Shown piece by piece: positions 23,521-31,249 of a stretch of DNA of 64,000 nt (position 1 is its first letter; every line of letters begins with the position of its first letter). The stretch is from Mycobacterium sp. D16R12. Lineage in GTDB: Bacteria > Actinomycetota > Actinomycetes > Mycobacteriales > Mycobacteriaceae. Below the pieces are notes generated by a model, which searched no databases, was not told where the DNA came from, and was given only the letters and a program-made list of their open reading frames with translations. Location of the stretch: positions 124,001-188,000 of the forward strand of contig NZ_MAFC01000013.1 in the NCBI RefSeq assembly GCF_002013465.1, written 5' to 3'. A program made the translations under genes and the position numbers.

Positions 23521-23742
23521 CTACTTGACGCGCTTGTCCCATGCCTCAACCATCTGGACGACAGTGGTTGCAAGGTCAATAACAAGCCTGGCTTTCGGGT
23601 CATCGTCAGACTCGGCCGTGTACCCAGTCTTGATCAGCTTGGTCAAGTGCTCTATCAATCCCTTGGCCGCAGACAACTCGGCCGGAATCTCGATGGACTG
23701 CAACCGTTTCTCTGGATCTGGCCAAGTCTGGAATGACGGCAT
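23521..23742 (-). CDS. Small hypothetical protein
   Basis: A 73-residue helical protein starting MPSFQTWPDPEKRL at 23742 with AGGAG at 7 nt. The helices 'AELSAAKGLIEHLTKLIKTG' and 'ARLVIDLATTVVQMVEAWDK' are amphipathic, as in small DNA-binding or antitoxin-like proteins. It is convergent with the HNH gene (6-bp gap). No family recognised. The 290 bp to the next gene (23743-24032) hold no ORF I can support. Confidence 0.55.
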   Translation of the reverse strand: MPSFQTWPDPEKRLQSIEIPAELSAAKGLIEHLTKLIKTGYTAESDDDPKARLVIDLATTVVQMVEAWDKRVK

Positions 23743-24032
23743 AGTAGAACTCCTTCCGTGGCAGGAACCGGCGCGGTTCCGCGTCAGGGTGGTTGCAGCG
23801 TAGGACAAGGGAGCGAGCGCCACACGCGAATGCGCAAGCTAGAAGCCCCTGGCCAGACCCCCACCCAGGCACATGCCCCTCCCCGCCGCCCTCAGTGCCC
23901 ACTCATGGCATTGGGCAGGTCTACATACCGCGTTTTCCACCAAAGCGGCCATCACCGGTTAGGGGCCGTCGAGAAGGTTGGTTAGGGCGCCGATGAAGTC
24001 GTTGACGCCAACGAAAACCCCGGTCAAACAGC

Positions 24033-24245
24033 CTATTGGGGCTTGGGTTCGCAGGCGACGCCATCGCCGTCGCGATCGAGTTTCGCCCGATATCCGGGCT
24101 CGCCCTTCTTGATGTTGTACGCCCCGTCCTGGTGCGCCTCGGTGCAGTTCCCGTAGGGCGGATCCGCCTGCGCAACCGACGCCAAAGATATTGGCAGGAC
24201 CGAAAATCCAGCTGCCATCAATGCCGGAATGACCTTGGTCTTCAT
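24033..24245 (-). CDS. Secreted excalibur-domain protein
   Basis: A 70-residue exported protein. A signal peptide with cleavage near 'AQADPPYG' is followed by an excalibur domain: 'YGNCTEAHQDGAYNIKKGEP' and the calcium-loop 'DRDGDGVACEPK'. The paired Cys and the DxDxDGxxCE pattern are diagnostic. Excalibur domains are extracellular calcium-binding modules. It is transcribed leftward, alone. Confidence 0.85.
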   Translation of the reverse strand: MKTKVIPALMAAGFSVLPISLASVAQADPPYGNCTEAHQDGAYNIKKGEPGYRAKLDRDGDGVACEPKPQ

Positions 24246-24383
24246 GGCATGTTCCCCTCCGTCGGTCGAGCGCGATCAGGGAACTGTACGCGCGGCCACC
24301 TGCGCCTACAGGCCATTCGCGGAATCTGCCACGACTCCACCTAGGCTCGTCCATACGGGCGGTCAAGTATCGAGGGGGAGCAA

Positions 24384-24632
24384 GTGAAAACGCATGGGGC
24401 TGAGCGCGCGCAGGAACGTGCCGATTTGAGAGCGGCGTACGAAGCGGGTGCCAGCATCCGTGCTCTGGCGGCTGCCCATGGCCACTCCTATGGATACGTT
24501 CACGATGCGCTGACCGAGACAGGTACCCAGTTGCGTGGACGGGGAGGGCCCAACAACCTCAATCCGGTGCCGATCCCGCCCGAGAAGGTGTACCGGCGGC
24601 GGAGTTCACGGGCGGATCAAACCAGTAGCTAA
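24384..24632 (+). CDS. Helix-turn-helix protein
   Basis: An 82-residue protein starting at GTG 24384 behind GGGGGAG. Residues 8-55 form a homeodomain-like HTH: 'LRAAYEAGASIRALAAAHGH' and 'SYGYVHDALTETGTQLRGRG'. A Pro/Arg tail follows. This type is common in actinobacterial elements and is probably a small regulator. It precedes the exported-protein cassette by about 230 bp. That gap holds a hairpin (24767-24792) and otherwise nothing clear. Confidence 0.7.
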   Translation: MKTHGAERAQERADLRAAYEAGASIRALAAAHGHSYGYVHDALTETGTQLRGRGGPNNLNPVPIPPEKVYRRRSSRADQTSS

Positions 24633-24766
24633 GTCAGTTTCATGGTCAGATTCCCCCGTTGACACTGATGTCGCGCGGTCGCAATATTGCGAGGTCGATG
24701 TGGGTTACCGATCAGTTCGACGTGGACATGCGACCCAAGGGATTGATTCAGCAAACACCTCGATTC

Positions 24767-24792
24767 CCTCGGGGCCTAGACATAACCCGAGG
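24767..24792 (+). terminator. Hairpin upstream of the exported-protein cassette
   Basis: CCTCGGG (24767-24773) pairs with CCCGAGG (24786-24792) around a 12-nt loop, followed by CCTTCTGT. A weak terminator that would isolate the cassette at 24866 from upstream transcription. Confidence 0.4.
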
Positions 24793-24865
24793 CCTTCTGT
24801 CATGATCCTCGCAGCAGCTGTATGCGTGGGTCACGTGCAGCAAGTATTGGGAGGGGCACCTACAG

Positions 24866-25924
24866 GTGGTAATGAGCGATCGATGGCGCATGTCGTCAGG
24901 TTTGCGTAGAACATCAGCGGTAGTCGCCATCGTGGCGCTCGCTATCAGTGGGGCGAAGGTCGCCAGCGATTACACGATGCCTGGCAGTGGCTTTTCGACT
25001 GTTCAGACCGCCGCCGCAGACCCGACTGGGCCGCCTGGACCCACTGGCGGGCCGGGTATGGACGGTGGTCAGCAGTTCCAGCCGCCGCAGATGCCCAGCT
25101 CCATGCCCGATTATCAGGGTGGTAACAATCAGCCGCCGCTGAACCAGGACAACGGGGTCTCAATCTACAACAGCGGCAATCCTCAAGCGCCGCAACAGGT
25201 TCCAGGCCAGCAGGGCGGGCAACAACCCCAGCAGGCCCAACAGCCGCAACATGGCAATCAGATCCCCGATTACCAGACCGCGACCCCCTACACGCAGGGC
25301 CCCGGTCAAGCGAATCCGGATTATCAAGCGCCGCAACAGGGGAACCAGCCTCAGCAGGGCCAGCAACCGCAACAGCAGCAGCCGAGCCAGGCGCCCACGC
25401 AGACTCAGCAGCCGCAGAATAAGCAGGACGACAGCACCCAGCAGCTGGACCAGAAGAAGCAGCAGTGCCAGGCCGCTGCCGTCAAGTTGGCCGCTACTTC
25501 TGCGACTACTACCGTCCCATCCTTCGGTGGCGGCGGAGGCCGTAGCCCGATCTGGTGGTTTGAACCGGCGCTTGACCCCGCACCGGTACCCACGCCGCCC
25601 TGCCCTCAAGGATGTCCCGAAGTCACTCAGAAGCCGGGCGATAGTGACGCAGGCAAGCTTGAAGATGTTCTTAAGCGCTTAAAAGAAGCGGAGAACAAGA
25701 TCAGCGACCTCGAGAAGAAAGCTGACACACCTAAACAGTGCAAGAAATCTGAAGTCTTCGTGGGTCTCACCAAGACGGTCTTCGGGTTCATTGGTGTAGG
25801 AATCGCATTCGCCTCAATTCCGGTCACGTTCGGAGCGGACTCAGTTCTAGCTATAGCTGGCATGGGCGGCGCCGGTACGCTCGCGTACGACGGGATGGAT
25901 CAAATGACAAAGAGTGGTTGCTGA
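24866..25924 (+). CDS. Exported Gln/Pro-rich protein, paralogue of the large protein at 2153
   Basis: A 352-residue protein. One N-terminal hydrophobic segment (about 18-32) ends at 'AAADPTG'. Residues 60-200 are Gln/Pro/Asn-rich and include 'MPDYQGGNNQPPLNQDNG', 'VSIYN' and 'ATPYTQGPGQANPDYQ', which match the protein at 2153 closely. Then come 'WWFEPALDP', a short coiled coil (about 250-280) and two hydrophobic stretches at 295-340 that could form a membrane hairpin. GTG 24866 follows GGGAGGGG; ATG 24872 is the alternative. It is first in a three-gene unit with a membrane protein and a lipoprotein. Probably surface-exposed; function unknown. Confidence 0.75.
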   Translation: MVMSDRWRMSSGLRRTSAVVAIVALAISGAKVASDYTMPGSGFSTVQTAAADPTGPPGPTGGPGMDGGQQFQPPQMPSSMPDYQGGNNQPPLNQDNGVSIYNSGNPQAPQQVPGQQGGQQPQQAQQPQHGNQIPDYQTATPYTQGPGQANPDYQAPQQGNQPQQGQQPQQQQPSQAPTQTQQPQNKQDDSTQQLDQKKQQCQAAAVKLAATSATTTVPSFGGGGGRSPIWWFEPALDPAPVPTPPCPQGCPEVTQKPGDSDAGKLEDVLKRLKEAENKISDLEKKADTPKQCKKSEVFVGLTKTVFGFIGVGIAFASIPVTFGADSVLAIAGMGGAGTLAYDGMDQMTKSGC

Positions 25925-25925
25925 A

Positions 25926-26255
25926 ATGTATGTAGGTATTGCAATCGCCTTGAGCGTGATACTGCTGGCAGTCATCGCTGTCGTATTGAGGCGTTCCGAT
26001 AGCGAGGCTGTACGGCGATCCGCCGTAGCGGCAGTAGCTCTTGGTGTCGCCATAATCGGGGCGTCGAACATCATCGTCGGGCGTAGTTTCACGGCGTCCG
26101 TGATCATGATTGTGCTCGGTCTAGCGGCAGCCATCCCATCGGGAATAAGGGCGTTCAAGACCCAGCCTCTTCCGGAACGCTGGTATGTGCTCCCAGCGCT
26201 ATTGGTGCTAGCCAGCATCGCGATAGCTGCTGCCCAGATCTTTTACGCCTCATGA
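25926..26255 (+). CDS. Small four-helix membrane protein
   Basis: A 109-residue protein made almost entirely of four hydrophobic helices (about 2-20, 32-50, 55-75 and 88-107) with basic loops such as 'LRRSDSEAVRRS' and 'FKTQPLPERW'. The ATG at 25926 follows the previous stop by one nt, so the genes are co-translated. It overlaps the lipoprotein gene by 4 nt. Probably a membrane anchor or partner of the neighbouring exported proteins. No family recognised. Confidence 0.7.
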   Translation: MYVGIAIALSVILLAVIAVVLRRSDSEAVRRSAVAAVALGVAIIGASNIIVGRSFTASVIMIVLGLAAAIPSGIRAFKTQPLPERWYVLPALLVLASIAIAAAQIFYAS

Positions 26256-26827
26256 CCCGGAGGCATCTCGCGAAAAGCGCTGTACTGGCCGGTGCACTCG
26301 CACTGGTTACAGCATGTGCCCCCTCTAGCGATGATCGGGCTTCAGTTGAGCGTGGCTCGGGAACCGTGGCCCAGTTCGATCAAATCCCTGGACAATTCCC
26401 GCCGCAGGCCTCAGGTGTTCCGGGTGCTTCGACTGCCCCAGTAGGCGCTTGCGTCAGCTTTGAAGGTCCTAGCAGCAACGCCACTTTGAAGGTCGTTGAT
26501 TGCGGATCGCCCACTAACGGCTTCAAAGTGATCCAGCGTGTTTCGACACCTGACCAGTGCCCGGCGGATGTTGCGCAGAAGTTCTACATGAATCCTGACG
26601 AGGGCCAGTTCACTGCTTGTCTGGATTTCGCGTGGAGCGCTAACGATTGCCTGAGCATCGGGAAGGTGACGGCGGTCCGCGCAGCCTGCAATGACACGTC
26701 GAAGGCGAACCGCGAAAAACCGCTGAAGGTCATCTTGAACACCACCACGAACGCGGGGTGCGGTCCTACGGGTGGTTTCCCGCATGCGGCGCGTAAGTTC
26801 ACGATCTGCACGGAGACGCAGAAGTAG
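26252..26827 (+). CDS. Lipoprotein, LppU-like
   Basis: A 191-residue lipoprotein with signal peptide 'SAVLAGALALVTACAPS', the lipidated Cys at about residue 22. The mature domain has eight or more Cys with spacing CVSFEG, 'LKVVDCGSPTNGFKVIQRV', 'STPDQCPADV', 'TACLDFAW' and 'NDCLSIGKV', which resembles the LppU family of mycobacterial lipoproteins (from memory; modest confidence). It is the last gene of the cassette, overlapping the membrane protein by 4 nt. The other element also carries a lipoprotein, but of a different type. Confidence 0.75.
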   Translation: MTRRHLAKSAVLAGALALVTACAPSSDDRASVERGSGTVAQFDQIPGQFPPQASGVPGASTAPVGACVSFEGPSSNATLKVVDCGSPTNGFKVIQRVSTPDQCPADVAQKFYMNPDEGQFTACLDFAWSANDCLSIGKVTAVRAACNDTSKANREKPLKVILNTTTNAGCGPTGGFPHAARKFTICTETQK

Positions 26828-26839
26828 ACTTCTAGCCTT

Positions 26840-27637
26840 GTGGTTGGACGACGTGGAATGCGGCGATGGTCAGACGATGACCTCGCGGTGTTACGTGATC
26901 GGTCACTGACCTCGCGCCAGGTCGCGGACCGGCTTGATCGGTCGCTGTACGCAGTGGAGCAGGCCCGTATCGCCTATGCCGAGAATGTGCCCAATCCCGG
27001 AAAGCGTCGCGCCCGACAGAGTTGGTCTGAGGCCGAGCTGGCGGTGGCCTTAGACCGGTCCTTGACGATGTCGCAGGCCGCAAAGCAATTAGGCCGCACT
27101 GTCGGGGCCGTGCGTTCGGCACGGGCCCTGTATTCGCATGGCCGTCCGGGCGAATCGGATCGGCGACGGCGCTGGACACCAGCCGATATCGAGGTGCTGT
27201 TGGATGAATCGCTGTCCACGGCCGAGATCGCCCACCGCCTGAACCGCTCACTCGGAACGGTCTATTACGCGCGGCGCCGCTATGGCCGTCAGGTGCCTGC
27301 TGATGCGCATGGGACGTTGTTGGCGTGGCGGTTCCATGGCTGCGCGTGCGAGCCCTGTCAGGAATTCGGCCGGCAATTCAGGGAGCGCACCATCGACCGG
27401 CGAGAGGACGCTGCGCGGGCACGTGAATTCTCGCAGCGAATGCAGGATGTCACTCGCCCCACAGCGACCCGCCACGGCGCCCGCTGGACCGCCGAGGAAA
27501 TCGACGTCGTCTGCGGCCCGCACATCCGCGTCCTGGATGTGGCAGTAGAGCTAGGGCGCACCGCCAAAGCTGTTCAGGCCGCACGGCACCGGTTCTTTCA
27601 CTCCGACAGCAGTACACGGCAGCGCCTCCAGAGGTGA
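26840..27637 (+). CDS. Protein with four tandem SANT/Myb-like HTH repeats
   Basis: A 265-residue basic protein built from repeated units of about 50 residues: 'RRWSDDDLAVLRDRSLTSRQ', 'QSWSEAELAVALDRSLTMSQ', 'RRWTPADIEVLLDESLSTAE' and, after a linker, 'ARWTAEEIDVVCGPHIRVLD'. Each ends in 'A..LGRT..AV..AR'-type recognition helices. Between repeats three and four lie 'HGCACEPCQEFGRQF' Cys residues that may bind metal. Tandem Myb/SANT-type helices bind DNA, so it may recognise a long site such as att or the iterons (inference). GTG 26840 is used as start; ATG 26858 also fits. It is the last gene before attR. The 143 bp to attR are AT-richer and carry no ORF. Confidence 0.72.
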   Translation: MVGRRGMRRWSDDDLAVLRDRSLTSRQVADRLDRSLYAVEQARIAYAENVPNPGKRRARQSWSEAELAVALDRSLTMSQAAKQLGRTVGAVRSARALYSHGRPGESDRRRRWTPADIEVLLDESLSTAEIAHRLNRSLGTVYYARRRYGRQVPADAHGTLLAWRFHGCACEPCQEFGRQFRERTIDRREDAARAREFSQRMQDVTRPTATRHGARWTAEEIDVVCGPHIRVLDVAVELGRTAKAVQAARHRFFHSDSSTRQRLQR

Positions 27638-27780
27638 CATCTGAGTTGTCACTTTCCTGATACAAACGTCCGCGAATCTCCCTGAACGCTGATAGACAGT
27701 AGCGAATACAAAATCTCGTAAATCTATGCGCCACAATACTTTTACAGATTCGAGTGAACTCACATGAACGAACGAATATG

Positions 27781-27818
27781 TCAGAAGGTTAGGGGTTCGA
27801 ATCCCTTCGGGCGCACCA
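27781..27818 (+). repeat. attR core, stand-alone 3' end of tRNA-Arg
   Basis: This is the second 38-bp copy of 15325-15362. Upstream sequence shows no D arm or 5' acceptor strand, so it is not a tRNA gene. It marks the right end of the element. Chromosomal DNA resumes at 27819, where the SRPBCC gene originally followed tRNA-Arg. Confidence 0.93.
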
Positions 27819-27846
27819 GGACTTCTTCACGAGTAAGTGAGAAGCA

Positions 27847-28278
27847 ATGACACAGGTTCAACGGTATTTCCCGCACCCTCCCCACGATGTGTGGTCGGCT
27901 CTCGTCGATCCGGCATCGTGGTGGGGCAAGCCTGATAGCCCGCCCGCTGATGTCACCGTGGGCAGCGCTTTCACGATGACCACCGTTCCCGTGGTGGGCA
28001 CGCGATTCAACGGCGTATTCGAGGTCGAGTTTCTCGACGCTGTGCCCTACGAGCATTTGACTCTGGGCCTGCTGGCTCACGCGTCCATGGGTCAGTCAGC
28101 CCGGTGGACGCGGCATGTGGCCTTCCGTGAGCATGAGGGAGGCACCCTGCTGACCGTGACGAACAGAGGCGTCAATCTCGAGGACCTCGATGAACGGATT
28201 CTGCTGCGGGTCGTCAAGGAGATTCAGGAGACCGAGTTGTACGGCATCGCCAAATTGCTGGATCAGCCGCGCGGCTGA
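27847..28278 (+). CDS. SRPBCC/AHSA1-like protein
   Basis: A 143-residue START-like helix-grip protein: 'RYFPHPPHDVWSALVDPASW', 'GTRFNGVFEVEFLDAVPYEH', 'TRHVAFREHEGGTLLTVTNR' and a long C-terminal helix 'DERILLRVVKEIQETELYGI'. Such proteins bind hydrophobic ligands or act as stress-linked co-chaperones; the ligand is unknown. It resembles the protein at 49215, which also lies behind a tRNA gene. It overlaps the convergent TetR gene by 16 bp. Confidence 0.8.
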   Translation: MTQVQRYFPHPPHDVWSALVDPASWWGKPDSPPADVTVGSAFTMTTVPVVGTRFNGVFEVEFLDAVPYEHLTLGLLAHASMGQSARWTRHVAFREHEGGTLLTVTNRGVNLEDLDERILLRVVKEIQETELYGIAKLLDQPRG

Positions 28279-28871
28279 TCCGCCAGCCCGTCCCGCAGCC
28301 GTTGAAATCCCTGGGCGACAAGTTCTCCGGGGTTTCTGGGCAGCGTGGAATCGGATACCGCAAGCTGGATGACCGTTCCGAGAACCGCGTATGCGGCATT
28401 GCAGACCAGTCGCGGATACAGATCGACCTCAGGATTTAGCCCAGTGCGCCGACTGACTTCGGCGAGCACGACGGTGCCCACATCATCGGACCGGGCCGCG
28501 TCGTGTGCTGCCAAGCCCGGGTTCTGAGCCGACAACCGAGTGACGGCGACGGCGGTGCTGAAGGCCTCGGAGGTCGCCAGGTCCAGCATCACCGCTTCCA
28601 GAGAATCGAAGACGTGCTCATCGCTAGGGCGCTGACGCAGCAGCCCGACGGCGTTGTCTTCGATGCCTCGTAACGAAAACAAGACGGCGTCTTCCTTGCT
28701 GCTGAAGTAGTTGCGAAAGGTCCGCGACGAGACGCGCACCGCGTCCGCGATCTCGTCGACCGTGACCGCCGCCAGGTCGCCCCGGTCCAGCGCCAGTTCC
28801 AGGGCGGCGCGGCTCAACGCCAGTTTGGTCTCTGATTTCTTCTGCTCGCGCAGGCCGCTGGTCGGTGGCAT
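28263..28871 (-). CDS. TetR-family regulator
   Basis: A 202-residue repressor. The N-terminal HTH is 'KLALSRAALELALDRGDLAA' with 'VTVDEIADAVRVSSRTFRNY' and 'FSSKEDAVL' (about 10-60). The ligand-binding domain follows. ATG 28871 gives the usual N-terminus; the extra 36 upstream codons lie in the promoter region. An inverted repeat GGAAA-CT-TTTCC at 28901-28912 lies 30 bp upstream and is a likely operator. It is divergent from the small secreted protein at 28985, a possible target. Confidence 0.88.
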   Translation of the reverse strand: MPPTSGLREQKKSETKLALSRAALELALDRGDLAAVTVDEIADAVRVSSRTFRNYFSSKEDAVLFSLRGIEDNAVGLLRQRPSDEHVFDSLEAVMLDLATSEAFSTAVAVTRLSAQNPGLAAHDAARSDDVGTVVLAEVSRRTGLNPEVDLYPRLVCNAAYAVLGTVIQLAVSDSTLPRNPGELVAQGFQRLRDGLADQPRG

Positions 28872-28900
28872 GTGGCCATAGTAACAAACCTTCCATTTGG

Positions 28901-28912
28901 GGAAACTTTTCC
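28901..28912. promoter_or_regulatory. Inverted repeat, putative TetR operator
   Basis: GGAAA-CT-TTTCC is a perfect 5-bp inverted repeat 30 bp upstream of the TetR start. Further TTCC and GGAAA half sites lie within 20 bp on both sides (28891 and 28919 region). Confidence 0.4.
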
Positions 28913-28984
28913 AAAAACGGAAACGTTCTATGGGTACATCTGGCGTCACGGTGAGGCCGGGAGCATGAAGAAGAGGCAACTGAC

Positions 28985-29209
28985 ATGCGCAAACTACTGG
29001 CCTCAGTGGGTATCGCCGCCGTATTGGCGGCCGGGGGCGTCGCGCTGGCTGGTCCGGCCGCGGCGGCTCCGTGTGGAAACGTTGTGGTGTGGGGCAACGG
29101 CGGCGGCGTCTGTGAGTCTGACTTCGCCCCCGATGGCAGCTTCACGCGCTGCGACACCGTATACGTGCTGGGTATCGGCGGGACGAATTGCTACCGGGTG
29201 TACCCCTGA
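28985..29209 (+). CDS. Small secreted Cys-containing protein
   Basis: A 74-residue exported protein. The signal peptide 'LLASVGIAAVLAAGG' is cleaved near 'AAAAPCGN'. The mature peptide has four Cys ('APCGNVVVWG', 'GVCESDF', 'TRCDTVYVLG', 'TNCYRVYP'), likely two disulfides. This type of tiny Gly/Cys secreted protein is common in mycobacteria; function unknown. It is divergent from the TetR gene. Confidence 0.75.
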   Translation: MRKLLASVGIAAVLAAGGVALAGPAAAAPCGNVVVWGNGGGVCESDFAPDGSFTRCDTVYVLGIGGTNCYRVYP

Positions 29210-29298
29210 GCTCTATCGGGTGACCCTCGCGGTCGCACCTGGGACGTCGCGTACCAGAAGCTTCCCGACGCGGTGTCCAGTCCGCTACCGTCCCCCAC

Positions 29299-30888
29299 AT
29301 GGTTGAGGATTTGGCAGCTGACTACGTCATCGTGGGCGCGGGATCGGCGGGGGCACCGCTGGCCACCCGGCTCTCCGAACGCACCAACGACCACGTGCTG
29401 GTGCTAGAAGCGGGCCCCAAGGACAAGGACATGGGGATCCATATTCCCGCCGCGTTCTCGAAGCTATTCCGCAGCGATGTGGACTGGGACTACCTCACCG
29501 AGCCACAGCCCCAGCTGAACAACCGTCAGATCTATTGGCCGCGAGGGAAAACGCTGGGCGGCTCCTCCTCGATGAACGCGATGATGTGGGTCCGTGGATT
29601 CGCGGCCGACTACGACGACTGGGCAGCGGTTGCCGGCGATCAATGGTCCTTCGCGAATGTCGCGCCCTACTTCAAGCGCATCGAGACGGTGGAGGGTGCG
29701 ACCGAGAGTGACGAGGGCACCGAGGGTGCGCTGAAGATCTCCAAACAGCGCAGCCCCCGCTCCAGCACCGCGGCGTGGCTGGAGGCCGTCAAAGAGGCCG
29801 GATTTGATGTCGAGCGGGCCAATACTCCTGAACCCAAGGGGTTCTCGGAAACCATGGTGTGTCAGAGCGGCGGCCGCCGTTGGAGTACGGCGGACGGTTA
29901 CCTCAAACCCGGCTTGCGGCGGCGCAACCTGAACGTCGTCACCGAGGCCCAGGTACGCCGGGTGCTGTTCGACGGCACCAGGGCCATCGGCGTCGAGTAC
30001 GTGCGTGACGGCATCACGCATACCGTGCGAGCCCGGCGCGAGGTGATTCTGAGCGGCGGTGCCATCAATTCCCCTCAGCTGCTGATGCTTTCGGGGATCG
30101 GTGATGCCAAGCGCCTTGCCGATCTCGGTATCGGCGTGGTTGCCAACGCCCCGCAGGTCGGCCAGAATCTGCTTGACCATCTGTGCTGCCCGGTGGGCTA
30201 TGCGGTCGAGGCGGACTCGCTCTACAGTGCGGAGAAGCCGCTGCAGCTCGCCAACTATTTCCTGCGCCATCGAGGCATGCTCACCTCGAATGTCGGTGAA
30301 GCGTACGGATTCCTGCGCAGCCGGGCCGATCTTGCACTACCCGACGTGGAGTTGATCTTCGCGCCCGCGCCGTTCTTCGACGAGGGTCTGGGCGAGGCTA
30401 CCGAGCACGCCATCGTGATGGGGCCGATCCTGCTCAAACCGGAGAGTAGCGGCGAGATCACCCTCACCTCACCGGACCCGTTGGCCAAGCCGCGCATCGA
30501 TCCGCGCTACCTGAGCGATGCCGCCGGGCAGGACCGCGCCGCCATGATGTTCGGACTGCACACCACCGCCCGCATTGCCGAGACGCCGTCGATGCGGGCG
30601 ATACTCGGCAAGATTCTCCGACCGAGGAACCCCAGCGACAATCTGGAGGAGACACTCGTCGCCGCGCTGGAGAACAACTCACACACCCTCTATCACCCCG
30701 TCGCTACGTGCCGGATGGGGACAGACGAGGCCAGCGTGGTTGCTCCGGATCTCACCGTGCGCGGTGTGCAGGGACTGCGGGTGGTCGACGCGTCGGTGAT
30801 ACCGAGCCTCATTCGCGGGCACACGCATGCTCCGTCGGTGTTGCTCGGCGAGAAGGCTGCCGATTTGGTTCTTTCTGCACAAGCATGA
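29299..30888 (+). CDS. GMC-family flavin oxidoreductase
   Basis: A 529-residue FAD enzyme of the choline dehydrogenase/alcohol oxidase family. 'YVIVGAGSAGAPLATRLSER' (about 8-27) is the FAD-binding GxGxxG fold, 'WPRGKTLGGSSSMNAMMWVR' the GMC signature 1, 'SGGAINSPQLLMLSGIG' signature 2, and 'SHTLYHPVATCRMG' with 'VSVIPSLIRGHTHAPSVLLG'-type ends the active-site His region. It oxidises an alcohol group; the substrate is not evident. It stands alone, about 90 bp after the small secreted protein. Confidence 0.9.
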   Translation: MVEDLAADYVIVGAGSAGAPLATRLSERTNDHVLVLEAGPKDKDMGIHIPAAFSKLFRSDVDWDYLTEPQPQLNNRQIYWPRGKTLGGSSSMNAMMWVRGFAADYDDWAAVAGDQWSFANVAPYFKRIETVEGATESDEGTEGALKISKQRSPRSSTAAWLEAVKEAGFDVERANTPEPKGFSETMVCQSGGRRWSTADGYLKPGLRRRNLNVVTEAQVRRVLFDGTRAIGVEYVRDGITHTVRARREVILSGGAINSPQLLMLSGIGDAKRLADLGIGVVANAPQVGQNLLDHLCCPVGYAVEADSLYSAEKPLQLANYFLRHRGMLTSNVGEAYGFLRSRADLALPDVELIFAPAPFFDEGLGEATEHAIVMGPILLKPESSGEITLTSPDPLAKPRIDPRYLSDAAGQDRAAMMFGLHTTARIAETPSMRAILGKILRPRNPSDNLEETLVAALENNSHTLYHPVATCRMGTDEASVVAPDLTVRGVQGLRVVDASVIPSLIRGHTHAPSVLLGEKAADLVLSAQA

Positions 30889-30955
30889 AACCGATCCGCC
30901 TCTCCGAACGTCTGACTGGATAGAGTCACCGATGAGGAGTTAGCGGAGGGGAATC

Positions 30956-31249
30956 ATGAGCGACGAGTTCGGGGTCCGGACCGAGGAGCTCGCGGCCATT
31001 TCCAAGACGTGGTTGAGCGAGACACTGCACATCAACGACATGCCGTGGACCTCATTTCAGGACGCCTCGGGTTCCGGAAGCGAAGTACTGGCCGCCATCC
31101 GTGATACCGCATCACCCGGTATCAAGGCGATGTCCTCGATCGCCCGCCGGTTCTCGGATATGGCAGGGCTCGTCGATACCTTCGCCACCAACGCGACGGC
31201 GCAGGATGAGAAGACTGCTACGTCGCTCGACGCGCTCAGGCCACGCTGA
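30956..31249 (+). CDS. EspC/WXG100-like small protein of a type VII-like operon
   Basis: A 97-residue helical protein similar in size and layout to ESX-1 secretion-associated proteins (EspC/DUF2580): 'VRTEELAAISKTWLSETLHI', an Asn/Trp-containing turn 'MPWTSFQDASGSGSEV' and 'AGLVDTFATNATAQDEKTAT'. A strict WXG motif is absent. GGAGGGG precedes the ATG. It overlaps the next gene by 1 nt (TGATG). In mycobacteria such proteins travel with a larger partner, which fits the hydrolase downstream. Confidence 0.72.
   Translation: MSDEFGVRTEELAAISKTWLSETLHINDMPWTSFQDASGSGSEVLAAIRDTASPGIKAMSSIARRFSDMAGLVDTFATNATAQDEKTATSLDALRPR

Larger units (their letters stand above)
15325..27818. mobile_element. Complete 12.5-kb integrative element in tRNA-Arg, satellite-like
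   Basis: Direct 38-bp repeats bound the element; one copy is the rebuilt tRNA-Arg, the other a stand-alone fragment. Inside are a tyrosine integrase and XRE repressor leftward, then an excisionase, ImmA-like protease, second excisionase-like HTH, primase-polymerase, ATPase with iteron-like repeats, several small ORFs, an HNH protein, secreted and membrane proteins and a multi-HTH protein rightward. No capsid, portal, terminase, tail, lysis or FtsK/Tra gene is visible. It may be a phage satellite, an integrative plasmid or a decayed prophage; the replication genes suggest it can replicate after excision. Confidence 0.88.

Noticed and set aside
27781..27818. Possible second tRNA-Arg gene
   Set aside because: Only the 3' 38 nt are present; no D arm, anticodon 5' stem or acceptor 5' strand. 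It is the attR copy.
15325..27818. Classical prophage
   Set aside because: No terminase, portal, capsid, tail or lysis genes recognised; called a satellite-like element instead.
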